A DNA stretch of 64,000 nucleotides from contig NZ_CP107549.1 in the NCBI RefSeq assembly GCF_025837155.1, positions 558,001-622,000 on the forward strand. The letters are read 5' to 3'. This DNA comes from Pseudomonas sp. Z8(2022) (GTDB lineage Bacteria > Pseudomonadota > Gammaproteobacteria > Pseudomonadales > Pseudomonadaceae). Both the position numbers and the translations under genes were made by a program. The notes under the pieces were generated by a model. That model saw only the letters and a list, made by a program, of their open reading frames with translations, did no database searches and was not told the DNA's origin. Numbering within the stretch: position 1 is the first letter of the stretch; the number at the start of each line of letters is the position of its first letter. Shown piece after piece: positions 34,274 to 41,904 of the stretch.

Positions 34274-35305
34274 ATGAAGAAATCCCTGAAGCTGGCGGCA
34301 TTGGCCCTGGGCGTAAGCTGCGCCATGCCGGCATTGGCGGTGGATCTGACAGCGGTTTCCTTCGGCGGCGCGAACAAGGCGGCGCAGATCAAGGCGTTCT
34401 ACGAACCTTTCGAGAAGGAAACCGGCAACAAGGTGCTGGGCGGCGAATACAACGGTGAAATGGCCAAGGTCAAAGCCATGGTCGATACCCGCAGTGTGAG
34501 CTGGGATCTGGTGGAAGTGGAGTCGCCGGAGCTGGCCCGCGGTTGTGACGAAGGCCTGTTCGAAGAACTCGACCCGGCGCTGTTCGGCGATGAGGACAAT
34601 TTCATCGAAGGTGCCATCCAGCCGTGCGGCGTGGGTTTCTTCGTCTGGTCCACGGTACTGGCCTACAACGCTGACAAGCTCAGTGTCGCGCCGACCGGTT
34701 GGGCCGACTTCTGGGACGTGAACAAATTCCCGGGCAAGCGCGGCCTGCGCAAGGGCGCCAAGTACACCCTGGAGTTCGCTCTGATGGCCGACGGTGTGCC
34801 GGTCAAGGACGTGTACAAGGTGCTGGCCACCAAGGAAGGCCAGGACCGTGCGTTCAAGAAGCTCGATGAACTCAAACCCAGCATCCAGTGGTGGGAAGCC
34901 GGTGCCCAGCCGCCGCAGTACCTGGTGTCCGGTGACGTGGTGATGAGCTCCGCCTACAACGGCCGTATCGCCGCGGTGCAGGGCGAGAGCAACCTGCAGG
35001 TGGTGTGGAGCGGCGGTATCTACGACTTCGACTCCTGGGCCATCCCGCGTGGAGCCAAGAACGTGGAACTGGCGAAGAAGTTCGCCGCCTTCACCGTTCA
35101 GCCCGAAGCGCAGAAGAGCTACTCGGAGAACATCGCCTACGGTCCGGCCAACAAGCAGGCCATCGACCTGCTGGCACCGGAGCGTCTGAGCCTGATGCCG
35201 ACCACGCCGGAAAACATCGCCAACCAGGTCGCCATCGACGTGACCTTCTGGGCTGACTACGGCGAGCAGCTGGAGCAACGTTTCAACGCCTGGGCTGCGC
35301 GTTAA
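34274..35305 (+). CDS. agtB: Periplasmic substrate-binding protein (AgtB-like, PotD/PotF family)
   Basis: The 343-residue exported protein has a signal peptide (1-22, ...MPALA) and the polyamine-binding-protein fold (SBP family 6/8-like). Conserved Trp/Asp-rich ligand-pocket segments include VSWDLVEVES and YDFDSWAIPRGAKN. The P. aeruginosa counterpart binds 5-aminovalerate and GABA. A Shine-Dalgarno GAGGAG precedes ATG 34274; an upstream ATG at 34217 lacks a signal sequence and is rejected. Confidence 0.92.
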   Translation: MKKSLKLAALALGVSCAMPALAVDLTAVSFGGANKAAQIKAFYEPFEKETGNKVLGGEYNGEMAKVKAMVDTRSVSWDLVEVESPELARGCDEGLFEELDPALFGDEDNFIEGAIQPCGVGFFVWSTVLAYNADKLSVAPTGWADFWDVNKFPGKRGLRKGAKYTLEFALMADGVPVKDVYKVLATKEGQDRAFKKLDELKPSIQWWEAGAQPPQYLVSGDVVMSSAYNGRIAAVQGESNLQVVWSGGIYDFDSWAIPRGAKNVELAKKFAAFTVQPEAQKSYSENIAYGPANKQAIDLLAPERLSLMPTTPENIANQVAIDVTFWADYGEQLEQRFNAWAAR

Positions 35306-35371
35306 GTCGCCTATCCGGCCCCGCCCTGCGGCGGGGTCGTCTGAATTTTCTTCTTGCTTGCGGAGTTGTCC

Positions 35372-36619
35372 ATGGCCGCCGTACTGCCTGCCAGCGAATT
35401 GCCCGGGTCGAACCTGAAGCAGCGTCTGGCCCGTGCCGAGCGTTTCAACCGCCTGAAATCCAAGGCGTTGATCCTGCCGCTGTTGCTGTTCCTCCTGCTG
35501 ACTTTCCTGCTGCCCATCGGCGCGCTGCTCATGCGCAGCATGGACAACCCGGAAGTGGTCGGCAGTCTGCCGCGTACCGTCGAGGCGATCGCCGTCTGGG
35601 ATGGCCGCGGTCTGCCGGATGAGTCGGTGTACCAGGCCATTGCCGCGGACATCGTCGAGGCGCGCCGCAATCAGAGCCTGGGCGATCTGTCCAAGCGCCT
35701 GAACATGGAGCTGGCCGGGTTCCGCAGCCTGGTCAGCAGCACCGCACGCAAGCTGCCGCTGCGCGAGGAGCCGGCCTCCTATCAGGAAGCCTTCCTCGAT
35801 CTGGACGAGCGCTGGGGCGACCCCGCCTACTGGCAGGTGATCCGCCGTAATGCGTCGTCGGTGACGCCGTACTACCTGCTGGCCGCACTCGATCATCGCA
35901 TCGACGACCTCGGCGAACTGGCCAAGGCCACGCCGGATCAGGCCATCTACCTGGATATCTTCGCCCGCACCTTCTGGATGAGCCTGGTGATCACCGTCAT
36001 CTGCCTGGTGCTGGCCTACCCCCTGGCCTATCTGCTGGCCAACCTGCCGACCCGTCAGGGCAACCTGCTGATGATTCTGGTGCTGTTGCCGTTCTGGACC
36101 TCGATTCTGGTACGTGTGGCGGCCTGGATCGTGCTGTTGCAGTCGGGCGGTCTGATCAACAGCGCGCTGATGTCGCTGGGCATCATCGAGCAACCGCTGC
36201 AGCTGGTGTTCAACCGCAGCGGCGTATACGTGGCGATGGTGCACATCATGCTGCCGTTCATGATCCTGCCGATCTACAGCGTGATGAAGGGCATCTCGCC
36301 CAGCTACATGCGTGCGGCGGTATCGCTCGGCTGTCACCCGTTCGCCAGCTTCTGGCGGGTGTATTTCCCGCAGACTCTGGCCGGTGTCGGCGCCGGGTGC
36401 CTGCTGGTGTTCATCCTGTCCATCGGCTACTACATCACCCCGGCGCTGTTGGGCAGCCCGAACGACCAGATGATCAGCTACTTCGTCGCCTTCTACACCA
36501 ACACCACCATCAACTGGGGCATGGCCACCGCTCTTGGCGGCCTGCTGCTGGCCGCGACCCTGGTGCTCTATGTGGTGTACAGCTGGCTGGTCGGCGCCAG
36601 CAAGCTGAGGCTTGGCTAA
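35372..36619 (+). CDS. agtC: ABC transporter permease (AgtC-like, PotB family)
   Basis: The 415-residue inner-membrane protein has a first helix near 30-52, a large periplasmic insert (about 55-190) and then five or six helices with a binding-protein-dependent transport EAA-like loop (MRAAVSLGCHPFASFWRVYFPQ). The insert makes it longer than E. coli PotB and is seen in the PA0605 type. ATG 35372 has CGGAG 6 nt upstream. Confidence 0.92.
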   Translation: MAAVLPASELPGSNLKQRLARAERFNRLKSKALILPLLLFLLLTFLLPIGALLMRSMDNPEVVGSLPRTVEAIAVWDGRGLPDESVYQAIAADIVEARRNQSLGDLSKRLNMELAGFRSLVSSTARKLPLREEPASYQEAFLDLDERWGDPAYWQVIRRNASSVTPYYLLAALDHRIDDLGELAKATPDQAIYLDIFARTFWMSLVITVICLVLAYPLAYLLANLPTRQGNLLMILVLLPFWTSILVRVAAWIVLLQSGGLINSALMSLGIIEQPLQLVFNRSGVYVAMVHIMLPFMILPIYSVMKGISPSYMRAAVSLGCHPFASFWRVYFPQTLAGVGAGCLLVFILSIGYYITPALLGSPNDQMISYFVAFYTNTTINWGMATALGGLLLAATLVLYVVYSWLVGASKLRLG

Positions 36620-36649
36620 AACACGGTCTGCGCAGCAGGCCATCTGATG

Positions 36650-36728
36650 ACCCTCTCCCATTCAGGGGAGAGGGTGGCTTTTTACCTGCCTTCTCCCCCA
36701 ACCCCTCTCCCGCAAGCGGCAGAGGGGG
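36650..36728. repeat. CCCTCTCCC repeat pair between the two permease genes
   Basis: Two hairpins occupy the agtC-agtD gap: CCCTCTCCC/GGGAGAGGG (36651-36674), followed by GTGGCTTTTT, and CCCCTCT/AGAGGGG (about 36703-36727). This is a widely dispersed gammaproteobacterial repeat. The first hairpin with its T run could reduce readthrough into agtD. Confidence 0.75.
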
Positions 36729-36753
36729 GCTAAAAGCTAAATGGAGTCACAGC

Positions 36754-37581
36754 ATGCTCAGCCCCTACATGTCACCCATCGAGCGTCTCTGGTACTACGG
36801 CCTGCGCATCCTCTGCGCCCTGGTACTGCTGTTCCTGATCCTGCCGGTGCTGGTGATCGTGCCGCTGTCGTTCAACTCGGGCACCTTCCTGGTCTATCCG
36901 CTGCAGGGCTTTTCGCTGCGCTGGTACGAGGACTTCTTCATGTCTGCGGACTGGATGCGCTCGCTGAAGAACAGCCTGATCGTCGCCCCGGCCGCCACGC
37001 TGCTGGCCATGGTGTTCGGCACCCTGGCGGCCATCGGCCTGACCCGTGGCGAGTTCCGTGGCAAGGCGCTGGTGATGAGCCTGCTGATTTCGCCGATGAT
37101 CGTGCCGGTGGTGATCATCGGTGTCGCCAGCTACCTGTTCTTCGCCCCGCTGGGGCTGGGCAACAGCTACCTGTCGCTGATCCTGGTCCACGCGGTGCTC
37201 GGCGTGCCGTTCGTCATCATCACCGTGTCGGCGACCCTGCAGGGCTTCAACCACAACCTGGTGCGCGCTGCCGCCAGCCTCGGCGCCTCGCCGCTGACTG
37301 CCTTCCGCCGCGTGACCCTGCCGCTGATCGCGCCGGGGGTGATTTCCGGTGCGCTGTTCGCCTTCGCCACCTCGTTCGACGAAGTGGTGGTGACCCTGTT
37401 CCTCGCCGGTCCCGAGCAGGCCACCCTGCCGCGGCAGATGTTCAGCGGTATCCGCGAGAACCTGTCGCCGACCATCGCCGCCGCAGCGACCCTGCTGATC
37501 GGCTTCTCCATCCTGTTGCTGCTGACCCTGGAATGGCTGCGCGGGCGTAGCGAGAAGCTGCGCACCTCGACTCCGGAATAA
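36754..37581 (+). CDS. agtD: ABC transporter permease (AgtD-like, PotC family)
   Basis: The 275-residue product has six predicted membrane helices and the EAA loop (LVRAAASLGASPLTAFRRVTLP, about 170-191). It pairs with AgtC to form the membrane channel. ATG 36754 has GGAG 7 nt upstream and gives the typical PotC N terminus. A terminator follows, so it closes the agtABCD unit. Confidence 0.92.
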   Translation: MLSPYMSPIERLWYYGLRILCALVLLFLILPVLVIVPLSFNSGTFLVYPLQGFSLRWYEDFFMSADWMRSLKNSLIVAPAATLLAMVFGTLAAIGLTRGEFRGKALVMSLLISPMIVPVVIIGVASYLFFAPLGLGNSYLSLILVHAVLGVPFVIITVSATLQGFNHNLVRAAASLGASPLTAFRRVTLPLIAPGVISGALFAFATSFDEVVVTLFLAGPEQATLPRQMFSGIRENLSPTIAAAATLLIGFSILLLLTLEWLRGRSEKLRTSTPE

Positions 37582-37601
37582 GTTTCGTCGCATCAGGGCA
37601 G

Positions 37602-37631
37602 AAGGCCCCGTCGGGAAACCTGCGGGGCCTT
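37602..37631 (+). terminator. Intrinsic terminator after agtD
   Basis: A 9-bp stem (AAGGCCCCG 37602-37610 / CGGGGCCTT 37623-37631) with a 12-nt loop is followed by CGTCGTTT. It separates the ABC operon from the sigma54 activator gene. Confidence 0.8.
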
Positions 37632-37684
37632 CGTCGTTTCCGGGCGTAGAATGTGCAGTTTCTTCTCTGTAACAGGGCGGCCTG

Positions 37685-39055
37685 ATGGATTTCGATGATC
37701 CCGAATTTCGCGAGCTGATCGATGCGCTGCACGATGGCCTCTACATCACCGATGCCGACGGCCTCACCCTCAAGATCAACAGCGCCTACGAGCGGCTGAC
37801 CGGGCTGCGCAGCGAGGACGTGGTTGGCCGGCACATGCAGGAACTGGTGGAGCAGGGCGTCATCTCGCAGTCGGTATCGCTGCGAGTGCTCAAGGAAGGC
37901 AAGGCGCTGTCGCTGATGCAGAGCGTCAGTCAGGGCAAGCGCCTGCTGGTCAGCGGCACGCCGATCTTCTCCGAGGACGGCAAGGTGCGTTACGTGGTCA
38001 GCACCGTCCGGGACATGACCGAGCTGTTGCGCATCAAGCACGAACGCGACGAGCTGCAGCAGCTGAAACAGCTGCGCAACAGCACGGCGAAGCTGCACGC
38101 CGGTCAGCGCGACGACTTGCTGCATGCCTCTCCCGTGGCCAGCCTGCCGGCGTCAGGACGCGTTTTCGCCCAGGCGCGGCAGGTCGCCAGCAGTGACGTG
38201 AAGGTGCTTCTGCAGGGCGAAACCGGTGTTGGCAAGACGCTGATCGCCCAGTACATCCACAAGAGCAGCCCGCGTGCGGCGCAGCCGTTCCTGGCGCTCA
38301 ACTGCGGCGCGCTGCCGGAGAACCTGATCGAGGCCGAGCTGTTCGGTTACGTCGCGGGCGCCTTCACCGGCGCCGGCCGCAAGGGCAAGCGCGGTCTGCT
38401 GGAGCTGGCCAACCAGGGCACGGTGTTTCTGGACGAGATCGGCGATCTGCCGCTGGCATTGCAGGTCAAGCTGCTCAAGGTGATCGAGGAAAGCCGTTTC
38501 ATCCCGGTCGGCGGGCTGGAGCTGAAAGAGGTGGACGTGCGCATCATCACCGCTACCCACCACGACCTGCGCAGGATGGTCGCCGAAGGGCGCTTCCGGG
38601 CCGACCTTTACTACCGACTGAACGTGGTACCTATCCATATTCCCGCTCTGCGCGAGCGGGCCGATGAAATTCAGCCGCTGCTCCAGTTCTATCTTGCCGA
38701 ATTCAACCAGCGCCATGGGCGCTCGCTGACCTGGGGCCTGGAAGCTCTGGACGCGCTCACCGAATATGCCTGGCCGGGCAACATCCGTGAGTTGATCAAC
38801 CTGGTCGAGCGCCTTGTGGTTACCTGCGCCGGCGAGACCATCGAGTTGTTCGATCTGCCGGAGGAGGTGCGTACGGCACGCCTCGACGGAGCTGACGACC
38901 ATCTGCTACCGCTGCGCAAGCAGGTGGAGAATCTGGAACGGCGCCTGATCGGCAAGGCGCTGGTGCAACACAAGACCACCCGCGAGGCCGCCAAAGCGCT
39001 TGGCCTCAGCCAGGCGACCCTGGTGCAGAAGATGAAGCGCTGGGAACAGGGTTGA
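37685..39055 (+). CDS. Sigma54-dependent transcriptional activator with PAS sensor domain
   Basis: The 456-residue product has an N-terminal PAS domain (about 5-115), a short coiled linker and a AAA+ sigma54-interaction domain. That domain has Walker A GETGVGKT (178-185), the sigma54-contacting GAFTGA (225-230) and Walker B VFLDEIGD (247-254). A C-terminal Fis-type helix-turn-helix follows (about 415-456). It lacks a receiver domain, so it probably senses a small ligand or redox state through PAS. It lies alone between two terminator-like structures and directly upstream of a -24/-12 promoter that precedes the alcohol dehydrogenase, its likely target. Substrate specificity cannot be read from sequence. 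Confidence 0.92.
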   Translation: MDFDDPEFRELIDALHDGLYITDADGLTLKINSAYERLTGLRSEDVVGRHMQELVEQGVISQSVSLRVLKEGKALSLMQSVSQGKRLLVSGTPIFSEDGKVRYVVSTVRDMTELLRIKHERDELQQLKQLRNSTAKLHAGQRDDLLHASPVASLPASGRVFAQARQVASSDVKVLLQGETGVGKTLIAQYIHKSSPRAAQPFLALNCGALPENLIEAELFGYVAGAFTGAGRKGKRGLLELANQGTVFLDEIGDLPLALQVKLLKVIEESRFIPVGGLELKEVDVRIITATHHDLRRMVAEGRFRADLYYRLNVVPIHIPALRERADEIQPLLQFYLAEFNQRHGRSLTWGLEALDALTEYAWPGNIRELINLVERLVVTCAGETIELFDLPEEVRTARLDGADDHLLPLRKQVENLERRLIGKALVQHKTTREAAKALGLSQATLVQKMKRWEQG

Positions 39056-39082
39056 TTGAAAAATGGATCGAAACTCGGTCTT

Positions 39083-39102
39083 CTGATTGATTTATCAATC
39101 AG
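39083..39102. promoter_or_regulatory. Palindrome, candidate activator-binding site (UAS)
   Basis: CTGATTGAT and ATCAATCAG are 9-bp inverted arms with a 2-nt centre. The palindrome lies 28 bp after the activator stop codon and is centred about 75 bp upstream of the -24 element, about -100 from the expected transcription start. It is AT-rich and lacks a T run, which argues against a terminator. Placement fits an enhancer site for the adjacent activator. Confidence 0.65.
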
Positions 39103-39166
39103 GATCGCGCTGGGCTGGTCTGTGACAAAACGCCGCAAGCCTTCTACGGCAAGGGTTTGCGCGAGC

Positions 39167-39182
39167 TGGCACAGGAATCGCT
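39167..39182 (+). promoter_or_regulatory. Sigma54 (-24/-12) promoter upstream of the alcohol dehydrogenase
   Basis: TGGCAC-AGGAA-TCGCT matches the consensus TGGCAC-N5-TTGCW with one mismatch, and keeps the invariant GG and GC exactly 10 nt apart. The predicted start of transcription is about 39193, giving a leader of about 43 nt to the ATG at 39236. Confidence 0.8.
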
Positions 39183-39235
39183 AATGGGAGGGCCCGAACC
39201 CGTTCAGCGAAACACCGTATAAAAAGGGCCTGCTG

Positions 39236-40384
39236 ATGAGTATTGCTGCATTCAAGATCGCCAATAAGCTGCTGACCGGCCAGGGTGCCGTGGAGCAGCT
39301 GGCGCACGAACTGCCCCGCCTGAAGATCGACAATCCACTGATCGTCACCGACGCCATCCTGATCAAATCCGGCACCGTGGATCACGTGCTCAAGCAGCTC
39401 GGCGAGCGTGCCTACGGCATCTTCGACGGCGTCGAGCCGGAGCCTGAGATCGCCATCGTCGAAGCCTGCGCCAAGGTCTACCGCGACGGCGGTCATGATG
39501 GCCTGATCGGTGTGGGCGGCGGCAGCGCCATCGACATCGCCAAGGCGGTGGCCGGCTACGTCGGTCATGACGGTGCCCTGGAGGAGCTGTTCGGTGTCGA
39601 CCAGGTCAAGCGCAAGGGCCCGCCGCTGATCGCCATTCCGACCACTGCCGGCACCGGTTCGGAAGTGACCAACGTATCGATCCTGTCCGACAAGAAGGCT
39701 CAGCTGAAGAAGGGCATCGTCAGCGACTACCTGCTGCCTGATGTGGCCCTGGTCAGCCCGGTGATGACCCTGACCTGCCCGCGTGGCGTGACCGCCGCCA
39801 GCGGTGTCGATGCTCTGGTGCACGCCGTGGAGTCCTATCTGTCTGTCAATGCCTCGCCGATCACCGATGCCCTGGCCATCGGCGCCATCAGGCTGATCGC
39901 CAAGGCGCTGCCCAAGGCCTACGCCAACCCGGCCGATCTGCAGGCGCGTGAAGACATGGCCACCGCCAGCCTGATGGCCGGCATGGCCTTCGGCAACGCT
40001 GGGGTCGGCGCCGTGCACGCCCTGGCCTATCCGCTGGGCGGGCGCTTCAACATCGCTCATGGCGTCAGCAACGCTTTGCTGCTGCCGTACGTGATGGCCT
40101 GGAACAAGCTGGCCTGTGTCGAACGCATGGCCGAGATCGCCACTGCCCTGGGCGTGCCGACTCACGGCCTAAGCGACAAGGCCGCCGCCGATCTGGCCGT
40201 TGAGGCGATGGCTGAACTCTGCGCCAGCGTCGACATTCCCAAGGGTATGCGCAGCTTCGGCGTGCCCGAGGACGCCATCCCGGCCATGGCCGAGGAGGCC
40301 AGCAAGATCGACCGTCTGATGCGCAACAATCCGCGTCGTCTGACTGCCGGTGACATCGAGCAGATCTACCGCGCTGCCTACTGA
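39236..40384 (+). CDS. Iron-containing alcohol dehydrogenase
   Basis: The 382-residue product is a group III (Fe-dependent) alcohol dehydrogenase. NAD-binding GGGSAID is at 94-100 and metal ligands D192, H196, H261 and H275 are all present (DALVHAVES, VHALAYPLGGRFNIAHG). Relatives include 1,3-propanediol, 4-hydroxybutyrate and short-diol dehydrogenases. With the succinate-semialdehyde-type dehydrogenase two genes downstream it could oxidise an omega-hydroxy acid to a semialdehyde; this is inference. AAGGG precedes the ATG by 8 nt. It is the first gene after the sigma54 promoter. Confidence 0.9.
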   Translation: MSIAAFKIANKLLTGQGAVEQLAHELPRLKIDNPLIVTDAILIKSGTVDHVLKQLGERAYGIFDGVEPEPEIAIVEACAKVYRDGGHDGLIGVGGGSAIDIAKAVAGYVGHDGALEELFGVDQVKRKGPPLIAIPTTAGTGSEVTNVSILSDKKAQLKKGIVSDYLLPDVALVSPVMTLTCPRGVTAASGVDALVHAVESYLSVNASPITDALAIGAIRLIAKALPKAYANPADLQAREDMATASLMAGMAFGNAGVGAVHALAYPLGGRFNIAHGVSNALLLPYVMAWNKLACVERMAEIATALGVPTHGLSDKAAADLAVEAMAELCASVDIPKGMRSFGVPEDAIPAMAEEASKIDRLMRNNPRRLTAGDIEQIYRAAY

Positions 40385-40409
40385 TCGCTTTTCACAGCCT
40401 ATGACCAAC

Positions 40410-40430
40410 AGCCCCGGCCATGTCGGGGCT
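40410..40430 (+). terminator. Hairpin between alcohol dehydrogenase and permease genes
   Basis: AGCCCCG (40410-40416) pairs with CGGGGCT (40424-40430). No proper T run follows (CGCTGCTT), so it may be a weak terminator or an mRNA-stabilising hairpin inside one operon. Confidence 0.5.
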
Positions 40431-40466
40431 CGCTGCTTACAACTCTAATAAAGCTGGGTAATTCAA

Positions 40467-41846
40467 ATGTCCGAACTGCATCAACAAGACCTGGGCGTCG
40501 AAGCCCCGTACTGGCCGGTGGGGCCATTCAAGGTACGTCTGCCTTTCATTCACTACCGCTTCGAGATCTCCGACTACATGCAGGGCCTGCTCATGTGCGC
40601 GGTGGATCTGGCGGCCATCCCGCTGATGACCGAATTCCTCGGCATGCCTTTCGAGGTGGCGCTGGCGGTGGTCATGCTCAACGGCCTGCTGTACCTGACT
40701 CACCATCTGCTGGGCGACCCGGTGGTGCCGGGCTGGATCACCCCGGCGATCCCTCTGCTGATGGCCTACTGCAGCCAGTTCCCGGAGGGCCCTGAGCGGG
40801 TGCATGCGCTGATTGCCTTCCAGTTGATGCTGGGGATATTTTCCATCGGCCTGGGCATGACGGGGATGGCGCGCAAGGTGGTATCGCTGGTGCCCTCGGC
40901 ACTGAAGGCCGGCATCATCATGGGCGCCGGCCTCAGTGCGGTGGTCACCGTATTCAAGGAAGGCGGTCGATTCGACAGCTTCCCCTGGACCATTTCCATT
41001 GCCATCGGCATCGCCTTCTACCTGGTGTTCTCCATCCACTTCCAGGAGCTGAAGAAACGCAGCCGTTTCTGGTGGAACTTCGCCAAGCTGGGGATCTTCC
41101 CCATCATCCTGCTGGCGGTGTTCGTCGCGCCGATCTTCGGCGAGGCGTCCTGGCCGAACATCGAGTGGGGCATCAGCAAGCCGGACTTCGTTACCCTGTG
41201 GAACGAGTACACCGTATTCGGCCTGGGCATGCCGCCTTTGATGATGTTCGTCACCGCCATCCCTACCGTGTTTGCCGCTTATCTGGTGGTGTTTGGCGAC
41301 GTGCTCGGCGCCAAGGCGATCCTTTCCGAGGCGGACCATTTGCGCCGTGACGAGAAGGTCGACTTCAACCCCAACCGTTCGCACCTGATCTTCGGCGGGC
41401 GCAACGCCTTCATGAGCATCTTCGGTCCCGACGTGGCCATGTGCGGCCCGCAGTGGTCGGCCATGCAGGTGGTTATTACCGAGCGCTTCAAGGGCGGCGC
41501 CAAGGCCATGAAGTCCATCTACGGTGGTGTCGGCTCCTTCCGCTGGGGCACCAATACCGGCCTGCTGCTGCTGCCGGTGGTAACTCTGGTGCAGCCGATC
41601 CTGGGTGTGGCGCTGGCATTGACCCTGCTGATCCAGGGCTACGTCAGCGTCCGTCTGGGCATCATGGAAGCGCGCAGCCAGCGTGACCTGGGCATCGCCG
41701 GTGTGATCGGCGCGGTGCTGGCGATCAAGGGCGCCGGTTGGGCCTTTGCCATCGGCGTCGGCCTGTGCGCGCTGATCTACGGGGCGCAGATGTTCCGCGG
41801 CGAGAACGACCAGACCTTCACCAAGGATCTGCCGCCAGGCGAGTGA
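40467..41846 (+). CDS. Multi-pass transporter, possibly xanthine/uracil permease (NCS2/SLC23)-like
   Basis: The 459-residue product is very hydrophobic, with roughly 11-13 predicted membrane helices. Pro/Gly-containing segments such as PGWITPAIPLL (about 91-101) and VPSALKAGIIMGAGLSAV (about 143-160) recall NCS2/SLC23-type carriers. I do not see the classic nucleobase signature clearly, so the substrate is unassigned. Its place between two dehydrogenase genes suggests import of the substrate they oxidise, possibly a carboxylate rather than a nucleobase. It starts 82 bp after the alcohol dehydrogenase and ends 58 bp before the aldehyde dehydrogenase. Confidence 0.7.
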   Translation: MSELHQQDLGVEAPYWPVGPFKVRLPFIHYRFEISDYMQGLLMCAVDLAAIPLMTEFLGMPFEVALAVVMLNGLLYLTHHLLGDPVVPGWITPAIPLLMAYCSQFPEGPERVHALIAFQLMLGIFSIGLGMTGMARKVVSLVPSALKAGIIMGAGLSAVVTVFKEGGRFDSFPWTISIAIGIAFYLVFSIHFQELKKRSRFWWNFAKLGIFPIILLAVFVAPIFGEASWPNIEWGISKPDFVTLWNEYTVFGLGMPPLMMFVTAIPTVFAAYLVVFGDVLGAKAILSEADHLRRDEKVDFNPNRSHLIFGGRNAFMSIFGPDVAMCGPQWSAMQVVITERFKGGAKAMKSIYGGVGSFRWGTNTGLLLLPVVTLVQPILGVALALTLLIQGYVSVRLGIMEARSQRDLGIAGVIGAVLAIKGAGWAFAIGVGLCALIYGAQMFRGENDQTFTKDLPPGE

Positions 41847-41867
41847 CCCTGTTCAACCCATCAGTAC

Positions 41868-41891
41868 CGCCAGGGCGGAAAGGCCCTGGCG
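41868..41891 (+). terminator. Hairpin between permease and aldehyde dehydrogenase genes
   Basis: A 9-bp perfect stem (CGCCAGGGC / GCCCTGGCG, loop of 6 nt) lies just before the dehydrogenase start, with no T run. It is more likely an mRNA processing or stability element than a full terminator. Confidence 0.5.
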
Positions 41892-41904
41892 TGAGGAACG
41901 ATCC

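Noticed and set aside
34244..36661. 805-codon minus-strand frame across agtB and agtC
   Set aside because: Composition is Gln/His/Arg-rich and it mirrors the codons of two well-supported genes; a shadow frame.
39083..39102. Palindrome read as a terminator for the sigma54 activator gene
   Set aside because: The stem is AT-rich with a 2-nt centre and no T run follows. The position relative to the -24/-12 element fits an enhancer site better.
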